Part shown: piece after piece, positions 16,828-25,387 of the stretch | How positions within the stretch are numbered: position 1 is the first letter of the stretch | Layout: every line of letters starts with the position of its first letter | Source: Pedobacter petrophilus | GTDB taxonomy: Bacteria > Bacteroidota > Bacteroidia > Sphingobacteriales > Sphingobacteriaceae | DNA length: 64,000 nucleotides | Assembly: GCF_009674725.1 (NCBI RefSeq) | Contig: NZ_WKKH01000001.1 | Location: forward strand, 124,001-188,000 | Direction: 5' to 3' | Position numbers and translations under genes: made by a program | The notes under the pieces: model-generated | What the model was told of the DNA's origin: nothing | What the model saw: the letters and a program-made list of their open reading frames with translations, nothing else | Database searches by the model: none

Positions 16828-17574
16828 TTATAATCCAGTTTCCAATCGTATTTCAAGTTCTCCGGTTATGGCTATTTGACTATTCTTTAATAACTTGGGG
16901 TTTAATGTACCTATTTGATTTGCAATAAAATTCAAGATACTTACTTGTTCATTTTTACCAGCTTTTGGTATCACAAAACTTCCCGCATTGCTTATTTTTA
17001 GGGTATCCATATCACTATTATAAGTTGTTACAGTAGGTTCTTTAGGGTTAGTAGTTTTAATTGATTTTTCAATAATTAATTGGTTAACATCGCCCATGTT
17101 TTTCCAGCTAAAAGCAAAATCTTTGTCTAAATTACCATTTTTAGCACATAGAACATCTTGTGCTTTTACAGGTTTTAGTACCATTATTTCAGCTAAAAAG
17201 AATCTTTTTCCGTTTGGTAATTCTATCTCCAATTTGTATTTATTATCAATGGGTTCAAAATTTTGGTTGTAGTAGTAATAATCTTTTGTGTAATAAAGCC
17301 CATTTTCTACGGTATAATCAAATTTACTCCCGTTAATAAAAACTTTAATAGTATCGTTCCTTATTTCATGGCGTTCACTATCGTATAATTCTACCGTTGC
17401 ATTATTTTCATTTTGCTTTTCTAAACTTTGGTGAATATCTATTACGGCGCTAATTACGTTGATGTCTTGTAAATCTTTATTGGTTAAGGTAGATTGATTA
17501 CAAGAAACAATAAGCAAGGCAATTGAAAAAAATATAAATAATAGGGAAATGGATAATGCAGTTTTTATTTTCAT
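16828..17574 (-). CDS. Hypothetical lipoprotein
   Basis: The 248-residue product has a lipoprotein signal (V-S-C, Cys25) and an AT-rich, Asn/Lys-rich coding sequence. The mature chain has a beta-rich look with a Tyr-rich patch (TKDYYYYNQNFEP) and an ELPNGKRFFLAE strand. The motif ends in GELEIRLETGL. No family is recognised. Its base composition appears lower in GC than its neighbours and it is flanked by a ~29-bp direct repeat, which is compatible with acquisition, but this is weak evidence. Confidence 0.6.
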   Translation of the reverse strand: MKIKTALSISLLFIFFSIALLIVSCNQSTLTNKDLQDINVISAVIDIHQSLEKQNENNATVELYDSERHEIRNDTIKVFINGSKFDYTVENGLYYTKDYYYYNQNFEPIDNKYKLEIELPNGKRFFLAEIMVLKPVKAQDVLCAKNGNLDKDFAFSWKNMGDVNQLIIEKSIKTTNPKEPTVTTYNSDMDTLKISNAGSFVIPKAGKNEQVSILNFIANQIGTLNPKLLKNSQIAITGELEIRLETGL

Positions 17575-18169
17575 AATGTGAGCTTGGTTTAAATCAAATT
17601 AATTAACCAAAAAACAACAGCTAAATTATTTTATTAAAATACGTTTGTTTACTGAACATTTACCTTTTAATTAATATTTGCACAAACTGAACTGTTATTT
17701 GTCAGAAAATAATGATTATTTGTATTATTCAGTTTATAAATATTAAATAATCTCCCTTAGTATTTGATCACGATATACATGGTATAAATACAACAAAAAT
17801 GGCTGCCTGATTAATTAAAGAAAAGGCATTTACTTAGCCACACTTCTCCCTGAAAATCCGGTATCACTAAAGCGGACTTCTATAGAGTTATTAACAAAAA
17901 ACGTTTTTTTTATTTCTTTACGAATGTGCTTTAACTAAAATAGCCGTTTTAAGTCTTTTTCTGACACCGGTTAAGCGATTTCGGGAAATGTCAAGTGCAG
18001 ATGGTATTTCTACGATAATCGTCCTTAAATGATATTTCAGGTCTTAAAATCGATGAAAATATATGTGCGAAATAGGTGTTAAATGTCGTAACAAAGCATT
18101 TAATTTACTGTCAATATAGCGCTTGGTAAATGGTTTATCAGGCTAAAAAAATAGAAAATACATATTATT
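17575..18169. other. Gene-free AT-rich stretch upstream of the SPFH gene
   Basis: Besides the 29-nt repeat copy at 17810-17837 I see only a simple palindrome, AAAAAACGTTTTTT, near 17898-17914. No clear TAnnTTTG box was found close to the SPFH gene. Confidence 0.4.
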
Positions 18170-20116
18170 ATGGAAGCGCTCATTTCTAATTATTGGTGGG
18201 TTTTAGTGGCACTGTTGTGTGCAGTTTTATACAAATATATTTTGCGTTTCTTATTCGGGATGGTTATCGTTCCCGAAGACAGAATTGGCTTAATTACCAA
18301 AAAATTCGTGCTCTTTGGCTCTGATAGGGAATTGCCCGATGGACGAATTATTGCCGTAAAAGGCGAAGCTGGTTTCCAGGGAAAAACACTTGCGCCAGGG
18401 TTGTATTTTGGTATGTGGTTTTGGCAATACAGTGTTAATATGGAGCAATTTACCATCATCCCCGAAGGTAAAATCGGATTGATTATGGCCAAAGATGGCT
18501 CAGAGATTCCAACCGGAAACATTTTAGGGCAAAGAGTAGAATCAGACAACTACCAGGATGCGGTAAAGTTTCTTGATAACGGTGGGCAGCGTGGTCGGCA
18601 AACGTCGTACATTACTTCTGGTTCCTATCGGATCAACACGATGCTATTTCAGGTTTCGGTAACCGATATGATCCGGATTCAGGAAAGCATGGTTGGTATT
18701 GTAACTACGCTGGATGGTTTGCCAATTGAAGCCAATCAGATTGCCGGTAAACTGGTAGAGGGACACAATAACTTTCAGAATTTCGATGCCTTTATTAAAC
18801 AAGGTGGTAATCGTGGTTTGCAGCCGCAGGTTATTCTGGCGGGGTCTTACAATTTAAATCCCTGGGCCATTCAATTGGAAGAAATCCCAATGACAGAAAT
18901 TGCCATTGGCTACGTTGGGGTTGTGATTTCTTTTATTGGTACAGATGGAAACGATTTAACAGGTGCTGACTTTAAACATGGTAACATTGTTGGCAAGGGT
19001 TCGAAAGGTGTTTGGTTAGAGCCGCTTGGCCCGGGTAAATACCCCATTAACAAATATATTATGAAAGTGGAATTGGTGCCAACAACCAATTTAGTTCTGA
19101 ATTGGGCATCGGCACGTAGTGAAGCCCATAATTTGGATAAAAACCTGTCAACCATTACCGTGCGTTCTAAAGATGGTTTTCCTTTCAATCTGGATGTGGC
19201 ACAAATTATTCATGTGCCTACAACTGAAGCACCAAAAGTAATTGCCCGTTTCGGTAATATGGTTAACCTGGTTTCGCAGGTTTTGGAGCCAACCATTGGT
19301 AACTATTTCCGTAACTCCGCACAAGGAAGTGATGTAATTGCTTTCTTAAGCACGCGTAAAGAACGTCAGGAATCGGCTAAAGAGCATATTCGCAAAGTGC
19401 TTGATGAATATAACGTAAACGCCGTTGATACTTTGATTGGTGACATTGTTCCGCCAGAAAGTTTAATGAAAACCCTAACAGACCGTAAAATTGCGGAAGA
19501 GCAAAAGGTGACTTACGAAACACAAAAGCAGGCGCAGGAAACACGTCAGGGGATGGAAAAAGAAACAGCCATTGCCGATATGCAAAAGGATATTGTGAAA
19601 GCCCAACAAAGTGTAGAGATTGCCGAGCGCACAGCAAGTGCAACAGTTAAAAAATCGGAAGGTGATGCAGCAGGTGTAAAATTAGCGGTTGGTGCAGAGG
19701 CTGAAGCAACAAAAATGAGGGCCCATGCAGAAGCTGAAGCAACTAAAGCGAGAGCGCAGGCAGATTCGGAAGCAATTAAATTGAGAGCCTCAGCAGAAGC
19801 TGAACAAATTTCGCTAACAGGTGGTGCTGAAGCTGGTAAAATTTTAGCTATTGGTAAATCTACTGCCGAAGCTTATGAACTCGCCGTTAAAGCATTGGGT
19901 GGCGAAAACTTTACCCGTTATAAAATTACCGAAGAATTATCGAAAGGTAATGTAAAGTTGATTCCTGATGTGTTGATTGGTGGAAATGGGAATAACGGAG
20001 GCTCGGCAATGGATGGTTTGCTAGGTTTGAAATTGATGGAGTTAATGGATCCTCAACAGCGAAAAGAGGTTGTAGCAGTCGCAGAGATTATTGAAACTCA
20101 AACTAAAAGGGGATAA
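18170..20116 (+). CDS. SPFH-domain (flotillin-like) membrane protein with four N-terminal repeats
   Basis: The 648-residue protein has an N-terminal membrane helix (residues 9-33). Four related repeats follow, at about 34-93, 97-162, 168-236 and 240-300. Each begins with an E-x-x-I/V-G-x-I strand and ends in a G-S-Y/G-x-Y-x-I/L-N turn; the middle two also share GGQRG/GGNRG. An SPFH domain (about 301-440) and a long Ala/Glu-rich coiled coil (about 440-560, with repeated AEAEATK units) come next, then a Gly/Asn-rich linker and a short helical tail. SPFH proteins form large cages or membrane scaffolds. No NfeD partner is adjacent. It ends at a strong terminator. Confidence 0.85.
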   Translation: MEALISNYWWVLVALLCAVLYKYILRFLFGMVIVPEDRIGLITKKFVLFGSDRELPDGRIIAVKGEAGFQGKTLAPGLYFGMWFWQYSVNMEQFTIIPEGKIGLIMAKDGSEIPTGNILGQRVESDNYQDAVKFLDNGGQRGRQTSYITSGSYRINTMLFQVSVTDMIRIQESMVGIVTTLDGLPIEANQIAGKLVEGHNNFQNFDAFIKQGGNRGLQPQVILAGSYNLNPWAIQLEEIPMTEIAIGYVGVVISFIGTDGNDLTGADFKHGNIVGKGSKGVWLEPLGPGKYPINKYIMKVELVPTTNLVLNWASARSEAHNLDKNLSTITVRSKDGFPFNLDVAQIIHVPTTEAPKVIARFGNMVNLVSQVLEPTIGNYFRNSAQGSDVIAFLSTRKERQESAKEHIRKVLDEYNVNAVDTLIGDIVPPESLMKTLTDRKIAEEQKVTYETQKQAQETRQGMEKETAIADMQKDIVKAQQSVEIAERTASATVKKSEGDAAGVKLAVGAEAEATKMRAHAEAEATKARAQADSEAIKLRASAEAEQISLTGGAEAGKILAIGKSTAEAYELAVKALGGENFTRYKITEELSKGNVKLIPDVLIGGNGNNGGSAMDGLLGLKLMELMDPQQRKEVVAVAEIIETQTKRG

Positions 20117-20146
20117 TATAAGCCCTTAATTTAATTTTTTTAAAGT

Positions 20147-20180
20147 AAGCCTCGATGAAAATCGGGGCTTCTTTTGTTTT
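20147..20180 (+). terminator. Intrinsic terminator after the SPFH gene
   Basis: A 10-bp stem (20147-20156 with 20161-20170, AAGCCTCGAT/ATCGGGGCTT, one G-T pair) with a GAAA tetraloop is followed by a T-rich tract. Confidence 0.85.
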
Positions 20181-20608
20181 CGACCATAAAAAGGTCTTCA
20201 AAAGGCTCAGACTTATAAAAGATTTCGCTATAATTAGGATTGTAGTTTTGCTCCTTTTTTAGGAGCAATTAGTTTATACATGTTACAACCTTAAATAGCC
20301 ACAATTTCCAAGGTTTTTAAATGGGATTGAAGTAACATTCGTTTAGTTTATTGTCAGCTTTGACAACTTTACTAACCAGGTTGTTCAGAAAGGTGTCAAA
20401 GTTATAAATTAAAGATTTAACGGAAAGCCCAGCTAACACGAACTTGACTGCTGCATTTGCTTTTCTAAAAAACAATTACATCATTATGCCGTTCTACTTT
20501 TAAACAAAATAGTAACTTTGCAACCTAATTTTGAATGAATGAATTTTGACTGATTGAATGGTGTGCAAATCACTCATTTTATCATTCTCTCATCCAATAA
20601 TTTATAAG
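20181..20608. other. Gene-free stretch upstream of aguB
   Basis: No gene is supported. A -7-type box TAACTTTG at 20513-20520 lies 89 nt before the chosen aguB start, without a clear -33 partner. Confidence 0.4.
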
Positions 20609-21484
20609 ATGAAGAAAGTAAACGTTGGCTTGGTACAGATGAGTTGTACTAAAGATAAACAAGAAAATTTAGACAAAGCGATCGCTAAGGTTAGAGAGGC
20701 AGCAGCAAAAGGCGCACAAATTGTGTGTTTGCAAGAGCTTTTTACTTCGTTGTATTTCTGCGATGTAGAGGATTATGCCAACTTCGATTTAGCAGAGGCT
20801 ATTCCTGGCCCATCTACTGATGCTTTGCAATTGGTTGCTAAAGAATTGGGTGTGGTGATTATTGCTTCTTTATTTGAGAAGCGTGCTGCCGGGATTTACC
20901 ACAATACCACTGCTGTTTTAGATGCGGATGGTGCTTACTTAGGTAAGTATCGTAAAATGCACATTCCTGATGATCCGGCTTATTACGAAAAGTTCTATTT
21001 CACGCCGGGCGATTTAGGCTATAAGGTTTTTGAAACGAAATTCGCCAAAATCGGGATCTTAATTTGCTGGGATCAATGGTATCCGGAAGCTTCAAGAATT
21101 ACTGCTTTAATGGGTGCTGATATTATGTTCTATCCAACGGCTATCGGTTGGGATACTACGCAAGATGAGGAAACGAATCAAGATCAATACAATGCCTGGC
21201 AAACTATCCAGCGTTCGCATTCGGTAGCCAATGGGGTTCCGGTAGTGAGTGTTAACCGCGTTGGTTTTGAGCAGGATGGTGCCATGAAATTCTGGGGTGG
21301 AAGTTTCGCAACGAATGCTCAAGGTAAGTTGCTTTATTTAGCTTCGCATGATCAGGAGGAGACCCACGTAGTGGAGTTAGACCTTGATCAAAGTGATTTT
21401 ATGCGTAAACACTGGCCGTTTTTGAGGGATAGAAGAATCGATTCTTACCAGCCAATTACGAAAAGATATATTGACGAAGATTAA
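20609..21484 (+). CDS. aguB: N-carbamoylputrescine amidase (nitrilase superfamily)
   Basis: AguB hydrolyses N-carbamoylputrescine to putrescine, the last step of the agmatine route to polyamines. I start at the ATG at 20609 (MKKVNVGLVQMSC), since the upstream ATG at 20558 adds 17 non-conserved residues. The catalytic triad of carbon-nitrogen hydrolases is Glu43 (QELF), Lys116 (YRKMHIP) and Cys153 (LICWDQWYPE). The C-terminal RDRRIDSYQPI is typical of the family. The partner aguA lies 583 nt downstream, separated by a repeat-bounded pseudogene. Together they turn agmatine into putrescine. Confidence 0.93.
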   Translation: MKKVNVGLVQMSCTKDKQENLDKAIAKVREAAAKGAQIVCLQELFTSLYFCDVEDYANFDLAEAIPGPSTDALQLVAKELGVVIIASLFEKRAAGIYHNTTAVLDADGAYLGKYRKMHIPDDPAYYEKFYFTPGDLGYKVFETKFAKIGILICWDQWYPEASRITALMGADIMFYPTAIGWDTTQDEETNQDQYNAWQTIQRSHSVANGVPVVSVNRVGFEQDGAMKFWGGSFATNAQGKLLYLASHDQEETHVVELDLDQSDFMRKHWPFLRDRRIDSYQPITKRYIDED

Positions 21485-21490
21485 AATTTA

Positions 21491-21524
21491 GTCGGAAGTC
21501 AGGAGACCGAAGTCGGAGGTTTGG
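21491..21524. repeat. CCGACTTCGG-type repeat, inverted copy left of the four-helix gene
   Basis: Its reverse complement (TCCGACTTCGG...GACTTCCGAC) resembles the two direct copies at 21981-22014 and 22028-22061. It starts 7 nt after the aguB stop. Confidence 0.65.
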
Positions 21525-21588
21525 ATGGTTAAGGAGGAGTTCGAAAATTAGTATCTTCATACTTAATAAATTTAATCTTCGACTAAAA

Positions 21589-21940
21589 ATGGCTTTCAAA
21601 TTCGAAAAACTTAAAGTTTGGCAAAAGGCTTTAGACCTTGCAGATGAAATTGATAAAATGACTAAGGCTTTTCCAAGAGAGGAAATGTATGTTCTTACCT
21701 CTCAAGTTAAAAGAGCAGCAGATTCTATTTCGATGAATATTGCCGAAGGAAGTACAGGGCAAAGTAATCCAGAGTTTAAGGGTTTTTAAGTTATGCTTTA
21801 AGGTCTAATATTGAAGTGGTGAATTGCCTGCATTTATCTATTAGACGTGGCTATATCTCAAAAGAAATTTTCAGAAACATTATCAATCTTGCGAAGAAAT
21901 TTTGATCATGATTTCTGCTTTAATCAAGTCATTAAACTAG
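21589..21940 (+). pseudogene. Four-helix-bundle protein gene (23S rRNA intervening-sequence family) with two frameshifts
   Basis: The first 66 codons read a standard family N terminus (FEKLKVWQKALDLADEI, then SMNIAEGSTGQ). The frame then stops right after a T run at 21782-21786. One added base restores SYALRSNIEVVNCLHLSIRRGYI, the conserved second half. A second missing base near 21890 is needed to read EEILIMISALIKSLN up to a TAG at 21938-21940. The repaired protein would have about 117 residues, the usual size. Either two small deletions have killed the gene, or the sequence has errors at these places. Family members are of unknown function and often occur in 23S rRNA insertions. The gene separates aguB and aguA. 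Confidence 0.85.
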
Positions 21941-21980
21941 TCGAATGTTATTTTGGCAGTTAAAATATAAAAACAATTTA

Positions 21981-22061
21981 TCATCCGACTTCGGGCACCC
22001 GACTTTCGGACTAATTATAAAACTAAATCATCGGACTTCGGACACCCGACTTTCGGACTAA
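21981..22061. repeat. Two direct 34-bp CCGACTTCGG-type repeats
   Basis: Copies at 21981-22014 and 22028-22061 match at 32 of 34 positions with a 47-nt period. Each contains the inner inverted motif CGACTTCGG...CGACTTTCGG. The second ends 6 nt before the aguA start. A degenerate relative may lie at 23152-23178. Confidence 0.9.
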
Positions 22062-22067
22062 AAATAT

Positions 22068-23144
22068 ATGTCAAATTTTCCTCCAAGAAAAGAACTGAAT
22101 TTAAATCAATTCGATTATTCACCAAAGCAGCAAGGATATTCTTTTCCTGCTGAATGGGAAAAACATGAAGCCACCTGGTTAAGCTGGCCACATAAAGAGG
22201 CAAGTTGGCCAGGGAAAATAGACTCAATTTATAAGCCATATTGCCAATTTATAAAAGTGGTTGCTGAGGGAGAAAAAGTTCGCATCAATGTAAAAGATGA
22301 AGAAATGAAGGCTTTTGCGCTTGCTGAACTTAGAAAAATTGATGCAGATTTAAATCAGGTTGAATTTTATTTTAATGAAACGAACGATGCCTGGTGCCGC
22401 GACCACGGTCCGGCTTTTGTGTTGAAAGAAAATGAAAAAGCAGTCATAGATTGGGGTTACAATGCATGGGGTGGAAAATATCCTCCGTTTGATTTGGACG
22501 ATGTGGTTCCCACTAAAATTGCAAAACACTTTGACTTACCCTTATTTAATCCTGATATCGTGATGGAAGGTGGTTCTGTTGAATTTAATGGTGCCGGGAC
22601 GGTTTTAACCACTACTGCTTGTTTATTAAATGAAAACCGTAATCCACATTTAACTAAAGAACAAATCGAAAAATATTTGCTTGAATACTATGGACAAGAG
22701 CAGGTTTTGTGGTTAGGTGATGGAATTGTTGGCGATGATACCGATGGCCACATCGATGATATTACCCGATTTGTGAATGAAGATACTGTTTTGACGGTTG
22801 TAGAAAGCAATCCGCTGGATGAAAATTATATCTTGTTACAAGAGAATCTGGAGGCCTTAAAAGCTATGAAGCTGAAAGATGGTAGATCATTGAATATTGT
22901 TCAATTGCCTATGCCATCTCCCGTGATTCATGAAGACACCCGTTTACCGGCATCTTATGCCAATTTTTATATCGCTAATTCAGCGGTAATTGTTCCGGTT
23001 TTTAATGATGTAAATGACCAAAAAGCTTTAGATATTATTCAAAGTTGTTTCCCCGATAGGAAAGTTATTGGGATCAACTCAGTTGATATTATCTGGGGAT
23101 TAGGAAGTTTTCACTGTTTAAGCCAGCAGGAACCGGCTGTTTAA
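22068..23144 (+). CDS. aguA: Agmatine deiminase (peptidylarginine-deiminase family)
   Basis: AguA converts agmatine to N-carbamoylputrescine and ammonia, the substrate of AguB. The 358-residue protein has the family length. Visible motifs include WPHKEASWPG, NDAWCRDHGP, MEGGSVEFNG, DDTDGHIDD with the catalytic His/Asp, and the C-terminal FHCLSQQEP holding the nucleophile Cys350. The start at 22068 lies directly after the 34-bp repeat, so its leader consists of repeat DNA. With aguB it forms the plant-type two-step route to putrescine. Confidence 0.95.
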   Translation: MSNFPPRKELNLNQFDYSPKQQGYSFPAEWEKHEATWLSWPHKEASWPGKIDSIYKPYCQFIKVVAEGEKVRINVKDEEMKAFALAELRKIDADLNQVEFYFNETNDAWCRDHGPAFVLKENEKAVIDWGYNAWGGKYPPFDLDDVVPTKIAKHFDLPLFNPDIVMEGGSVEFNGAGTVLTTTACLLNENRNPHLTKEQIEKYLLEYYGQEQVLWLGDGIVGDDTDGHIDDITRFVNEDTVLTVVESNPLDENYILLQENLEALKAMKLKDGRSLNIVQLPMPSPVIHEDTRLPASYANFYIANSAVIVPVFNDVNDQKALDIIQSCFPDRKVIGINSVDIIWGLGSFHCLSQQEPAV

Positions 23145-23193
23145 GTAAATAGTCTGGAGTCGAAAGTCATTAGTCAATTTGGTTTTAAGTATT

Positions 23194-23231
23194 AACTTTA
23201 CAACATTAAAATATTTCAACTTTACAACATT
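23194..23231. repeat. Two AACTTTACAACATT direct repeats upstream of fabG
   Basis: Perfect 14-mers at 23194-23207 and 23218-23231, the latter 5 nt before the fabG start codon. A third copy is at 24405-24418. Confidence 0.75.
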
Positions 23232-23236
23232 TCATA

Positions 23237-23980
23237 ATGAAATTACTAGAAGGAAAAACAGCATTAATTACAGGCGCATCGAAAGGTATCGGTCGTAAAA
23301 TAGCTGAAAAATTTGCTGAGCAAGGTGCTAATGTTGCTTTTACATACTTATCATCAGTAGAAAAAGGGGAAGCTTTAGAGCAGGAATTACAAAGCTTCGG
23401 CACAAAAGTTAAGGGTTATAGGTCTGATGCGTCAAAGTTTGATCAGGCTGAGCAATTGATTACTGATGTTGTAGCTGAATTTGGAACGATTGATATCGTT
23501 GTTAATAATGCTGGTATTACGAAAGATGGTTTGTTGATGCGGATGAGCGAAGAAAATTGGGATGATGTGATCAACATTAACTTAAAATCAATCTTCAACG
23601 TGACTAAAGCGGCATCTAAAGTAATGATGAAAGCACGTAAAGGTGTTTTTATCAATATGAGTTCGGTTGTTGGTGTTACGGGTAACGCCGGACAAGCAAA
23701 TTATGCTGCATCAAAAGCAGGTATTATCGGCTTTACAAAATCTGTTGCTAAAGAATTGGGTTCTAGAAATATTCGTGCTAACGTGGTTGCACCAGGTTTT
23801 ATCCGTACTGAAATGACAGAAGTTTTAGACCCTGCGGTTGTTGCGGGTTGGGAAAAAGATATTCCCCTGAAACGTGCTGGCGAAACAGAAGATATTGCCA
23901 ATGTTTGCGTGTTCTTGGCGTCAGATATGAGTGCTTACGTAACCGGGCAAACGCTTTCTGTTTGTGGCGGAATGCTTTAA
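23237..23980 (+). CDS. fabG: 3-oxoacyl-[acyl-carrier-protein] reductase
   Basis: FabG reduces 3-oxoacyl-ACP with NADPH in fatty acid elongation. The 247-residue protein has the classical short-chain dehydrogenase features: cofactor loop TGASKGIG, NNAG motif, the Ser in INMSSVVG and the YAASK catalytic pair at about Tyr156 and Lys160. The EMTEVL loop and C-terminal VTGQTLSVCGGM are FabG-like. It is monocistronic here, with a terminator about 75 nt downstream. Confidence 0.92.
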   Translation: MKLLEGKTALITGASKGIGRKIAEKFAEQGANVAFTYLSSVEKGEALEQELQSFGTKVKGYRSDASKFDQAEQLITDVVAEFGTIDIVVNNAGITKDGLLMRMSEENWDDVININLKSIFNVTKAASKVMMKARKGVFINMSSVVGVTGNAGQANYAASKAGIIGFTKSVAKELGSRNIRANVVAPGFIRTEMTEVLDPAVVAGWEKDIPLKRAGETEDIANVCVFLASDMSAYVTGQTLSVCGGML

Positions 23981-24053
23981 AGTAAGGTTGAGGGTTTTTA
24001 AAGGTCGAGGGTAGAGGATTTCCTTTCTGTAAACTAAGAAATACTAAAAGTTG

Positions 24054-24085
24054 AAAGGTGGAAAGTTCTTATTTCCACCTTTTTA
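24054..24085 (+). terminator. Intrinsic terminator after fabG
   Basis: An 11-bp perfect stem (24054-24064 with 24072-24082, AAAGGTGGAAA/TTTCCACCTTT) with a 7-nt loop is followed by Ts. The intervening 23981-24050 holds degenerate GGTTGAGGG-type repeat sequence. Confidence 0.85.
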
Positions 24086-24100
24086 ATTTACAAGATCGCC

Positions 24101-24358
24101 ATGAGAAAAAAAATTATAATTTGCATTGGTGTTACAATACTCATTTTTTTTATATCGTTTAGTTTTAACAGTGCATCTGATGGAAATAATTCAATGGGTT
24201 TCCCATTCGCTTTTTACAGTTATTCAGGTGGAAGGAAATATCCAGAGCCAGAAAATAGACATTCTTTTATTGTTTTAGCTCTTATAATAGATATATTAAT
24301 AGTATTTGGGAGTACATTTGCCATAACATCTTTTATTCGGCGTAAAAAAAATAAATGA
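24101..24358 (+). CDS. Small hypothetical membrane protein
   Basis: An 85-residue product with two predicted membrane helices (about residues 4-22 and 55-77), a periplasmic or external loop rich in Ser, Gly and Tyr, and a basic C-terminal end (RRKKNK). It starts 16 nt after the fabG terminator. No family is recognised, and the coding status rests on hydrophobic pattern and a clean start. Confidence 0.5.
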   Translation: MRKKIIICIGVTILIFFISFSFNSASDGNNSMGFPFAFYSYSGGRKYPEPENRHSFIVLALIIDILIVFGSTFAITSFIRRKKNK

Positions 24359-24404
24359 GGTTTTGATTTTATAAAGTTGGAATGTTGAAAGGTTTTGCGC
24401 TCAG

Positions 24405-24418
24405 AACTTTACAACATT
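24405..24418. repeat. AACTTTACAACATT, third copy
   Basis: Perfect copy of the 14-mer found twice upstream of fabG. It is preceded by the partly inverted AAAGTTGGAATGTTGAAAGG at about 24373-24392. Confidence 0.7.
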
Positions 24419-24437
24419 CTAACCTTCAACCTCACAA

Positions 24438-25172
24438 CTACTTCATAACATATTTCCCCTTGATTTCCTTAATATCTGCTAAGTTTTTATTCTTCTCAAA
24501 AGCCAGATAACCTGGTTGTAGTGTTTTCCAGAAATTCACTTGTAATGAAAATTGAGTTGCATACTTTTTCATATTCTCATCCGTCATTTTGAACGGGTAA
24601 ATGTTAACAGGGATTTTCTCTTGCCCTGAATTTTTGGCCTCGACACCTAAAATGTAAACCTCTTTAATCTTTTCATCAGTTAGCGGAATGCAGCCAACGG
24701 TTACGCAATTGCCATGGATGTAAATATCACTACCTGGTTTTTTATCTTTACCGGTCCGGGCTAAATCGACGGCATTTGGATAATTTACTCCCAACGACAA
24801 ATGGAAGTTACTCATCGGATTGAAAACATTGATGTAATAAAAGCCTTCAGGAGTTTGTTTGTCGCCTTCCATTACTTTTGGCCCTAATACTCCAGAATTT
24901 GAACAGAAATCGTAAGTTCTAAATAGTTTATATTTTTTATCTGAATTGTTTTTTAACCAGATTTCCAGTTTTCCCTCAGCTTTATAAGCATTAATTAACA
25001 TTGTGTAACTACCACCATAGCCCTTTGCTTTCAAAGATTTATTTAGGGGCTCCCACTTTTCGTTGTATGCCTGTTTAACCCTCTCAAATGTTAGTTGGTT
25101 TGTCTTGAAATTGGTCTGCGCATTAACCATTGTGCTGATAATCAATAAAAACATTAAACAGGTTAATTTCAT
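24438..25172 (-). CDS. YafK-type L,D-transpeptidase family protein
   Basis: YkuD-domain enzymes make or break L,D-crosslinks or protein links in peptidoglycan. I start at 25172, where a signal peptide begins (MKLTCLMFLL, cleavage near N-A-Q). Starts at 25187 or 25232 only add residues before it. The 244-residue protein shows GPKVMEGDKQTPEGFY, the YafK hallmark, and the catalytic region IYIHGNCVTVGCIPL with His153 and nucleophile Cys161. YafK relatives act on murein or murein-lipoprotein links. The gene is on the opposite strand to its neighbours. Confidence 0.88.
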   Translation of the reverse strand: MKLTCLMFLLIISTMVNAQTNFKTNQLTFERVKQAYNEKWEPLNKSLKAKGYGGSYTMLINAYKAEGKLEIWLKNNSDKKYKLFRTYDFCSNSGVLGPKVMEGDKQTPEGFYYINVFNPMSNFHLSLGVNYPNAVDLARTGKDKKPGSDIYIHGNCVTVGCIPLTDEKIKEVYILGVEAKNSGQEKIPVNIYPFKMTDENMKKYATQFSLQVNFWKTLQPGYLAFEKNKNLADIKEIKGKYVMK

Positions 25173-25201
25173 AAAATTAGATTTCATCAAAGCTAGTAAT
25201 T

Positions 25202-25364
25202 TAACCACAGGAATATCGGGAATTAATAACATCAGGCACTGAGAACACCAGATAATTTATACTTATACCTGACATCGAAAATCTCTATGCATAGGTTTCG
25301 TTTCTCTGGTAGAATTAGTTCTCCTTTGGTTTGGTTAATTCTCCGCTTCCTTTGCGGTTAATAA
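25202..25364. repeat. Degenerate inverted CACAG/CTTTGCGG-type repeat upstream of the VWA gene
   Basis: The left part, TTAACCACAGG...GGCACTGAGAACACCAG (25201-25251), faces CTCTGG...TTCTCCTTTGG...CCTTTGCGGTTAAT (25314-25362). The same left and right cores occur downstream of the VWA gene at 27515-27686. Confidence 0.55.
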
Positions 25365-25387
25365 CAAAATTAGCATCTTTATAAAAT

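Noticed and set aside
16653..16928. 91-codon hydrophobic frame
   Set aside because: It overlaps the 3' end of the lipoprotein gene in antisense, lacks family features and lies in AT-rich DNA.
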